Shown piece by piece: positions 6,119 to 6,484 of a stretch of 6,484 nucleotides of DNA (positions are counted from its first letter, which is position 1; every line of letters begins with the position of its first letter). The stretch covers positions 1 through 6,484 of the forward strand of contig JAQVYD010000027.1 of the NCBI GenBank assembly GCA_028709105.1. The letters run 5' to 3'. Both the position numbers and the translations under genes were made by a program. The notes under the pieces were generated by a model. It was not told the DNA's origin. It saw only the letters and a program-made list of their open reading frames with translations, and ran no database searches. The DNA is from Clostridia bacterium (GTDB taxonomy: Bacteria; Bacillota; Peptococcia; DRI-13; DTU073).

Positions 6119-6480
6119 TGCTTCTTTATCTTATCGGTTTTTTCATGGGGATCCTTAGCGGTTTAGCCTTGGGGGGAGGGACTTTGCTTGTCCCGGCTCT
6201 CGTCATTTTCATGGGTATCCCCCAACATACAGCCCAAGGAATTTGCCTGGCTTCCTTCATTCCTACAGCTCTGGTGGCTGTCATCACCCACCTGAAACAG
6301 AAAAACGTCAAGATAAAACTAACCCTCTACCTGACGGCAGGGGCATTAGTGGGGGCCTTTTTCGGCTCGAATCTAGCCAACCATGTCGATGCCGCTCTGC
6401 TTAGAAAGATTTTTGGTATTTTCCTCATCCTGATGGGTATTTATGAATTCTTCGGCAAGCCACCAAAAGGCAATTCATAA
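6118..6480 (+). CDS. Half-size TSUP (TauE/SafE-like) membrane protein, second half
   Basis: Integral membrane protein of 120 residues, homologous to its upstream neighbour: GLALGGGTLLVPA (15-27), QHTAQGICL (36-44) with FIPTA (47-51), and LRKIFGIFL (95-103) occur in the same order and spacing. About four hydrophobic segments are followed by a short polar tail (GKPPKGNS). It most likely pairs with the first half to rebuild the two-repeat fold of a full-size anion transporter or exporter. The ATG begins on the final A of the preceding stop (TAATG), which implies translational coupling. A weak AGGA (6104-6107), ten bases upstream, is the only possible binding site of its own. The gene is complete: its stop ends four bases before the window edge. 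Transport substrate and direction cannot be deduced. Confidence 0.88.
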   Translation: MLLYLIGFFMGILSGLALGGGTLLVPALVIFMGIPQHTAQGICLASFIPTALVAVITHLKQKNVKIKLTLYLTAGALVGAFFGSNLANHVDAALLRKIFGIFLILMGIYEFFGKPPKGNS

Positions 6481-6484
6481 TTCA

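Overview
The window looks like part of a Gram-positive, Clostridia-type genome (Firmicutes/Bacillota). The evidence is AT-rich intergenic DNA, strong AGGAGG-type ribosome binding sites, a sigma-A-like promoter with a perfect TTGACA, a short glycogen branching enzyme and a clostridial-style glycogen phosphorylase N-terminus. The genus cannot be named from this sequence. I see no tRNA, rRNA, CRISPR array, insertion sequence or phage gene.

The left two thirds (1-4736) is a minus-strand carbohydrate cluster, transcribed right to left: a ROK-family sugar kinase (probably glucokinase), glgB (branching enzyme) and glgP (glycogen phosphorylase, running off the left edge). GlgB adds alpha-1,6 branches to glycogen. 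GlgP releases glucose-1-phosphate from it. The kinase can phosphorylate free glucose left over from debranching or disproportionation. The gaps are short and hold no convincing terminator, so one transcript is likely. A second strong promoter sits directly in front of glgB. The kinase gene has no normal start codon in frame ahead of its essential N-terminal phosphate-binding motif.

Positions 4717-4921 form a divergent, AT-rich intergenic region. To its right, on the plus strand, lie a ZIP-family metal transporter (4922-5662) and then two half-size TSUP (TauE/SafE-like) membrane proteins (5753-6118 and 6118-6480). The two halves share one base of their stop and start codons and look like the separated repeats of one full-size transporter. 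The leader in front of the first half can fold so that its Shine-Dalgarno sequence is fully paired.

Most of the window is ordinary metabolism and transport. The points that deserve a second look are the start of the kinase gene, the folded leader of the split TSUP pair, the split pair itself and the internal glgB promoter.
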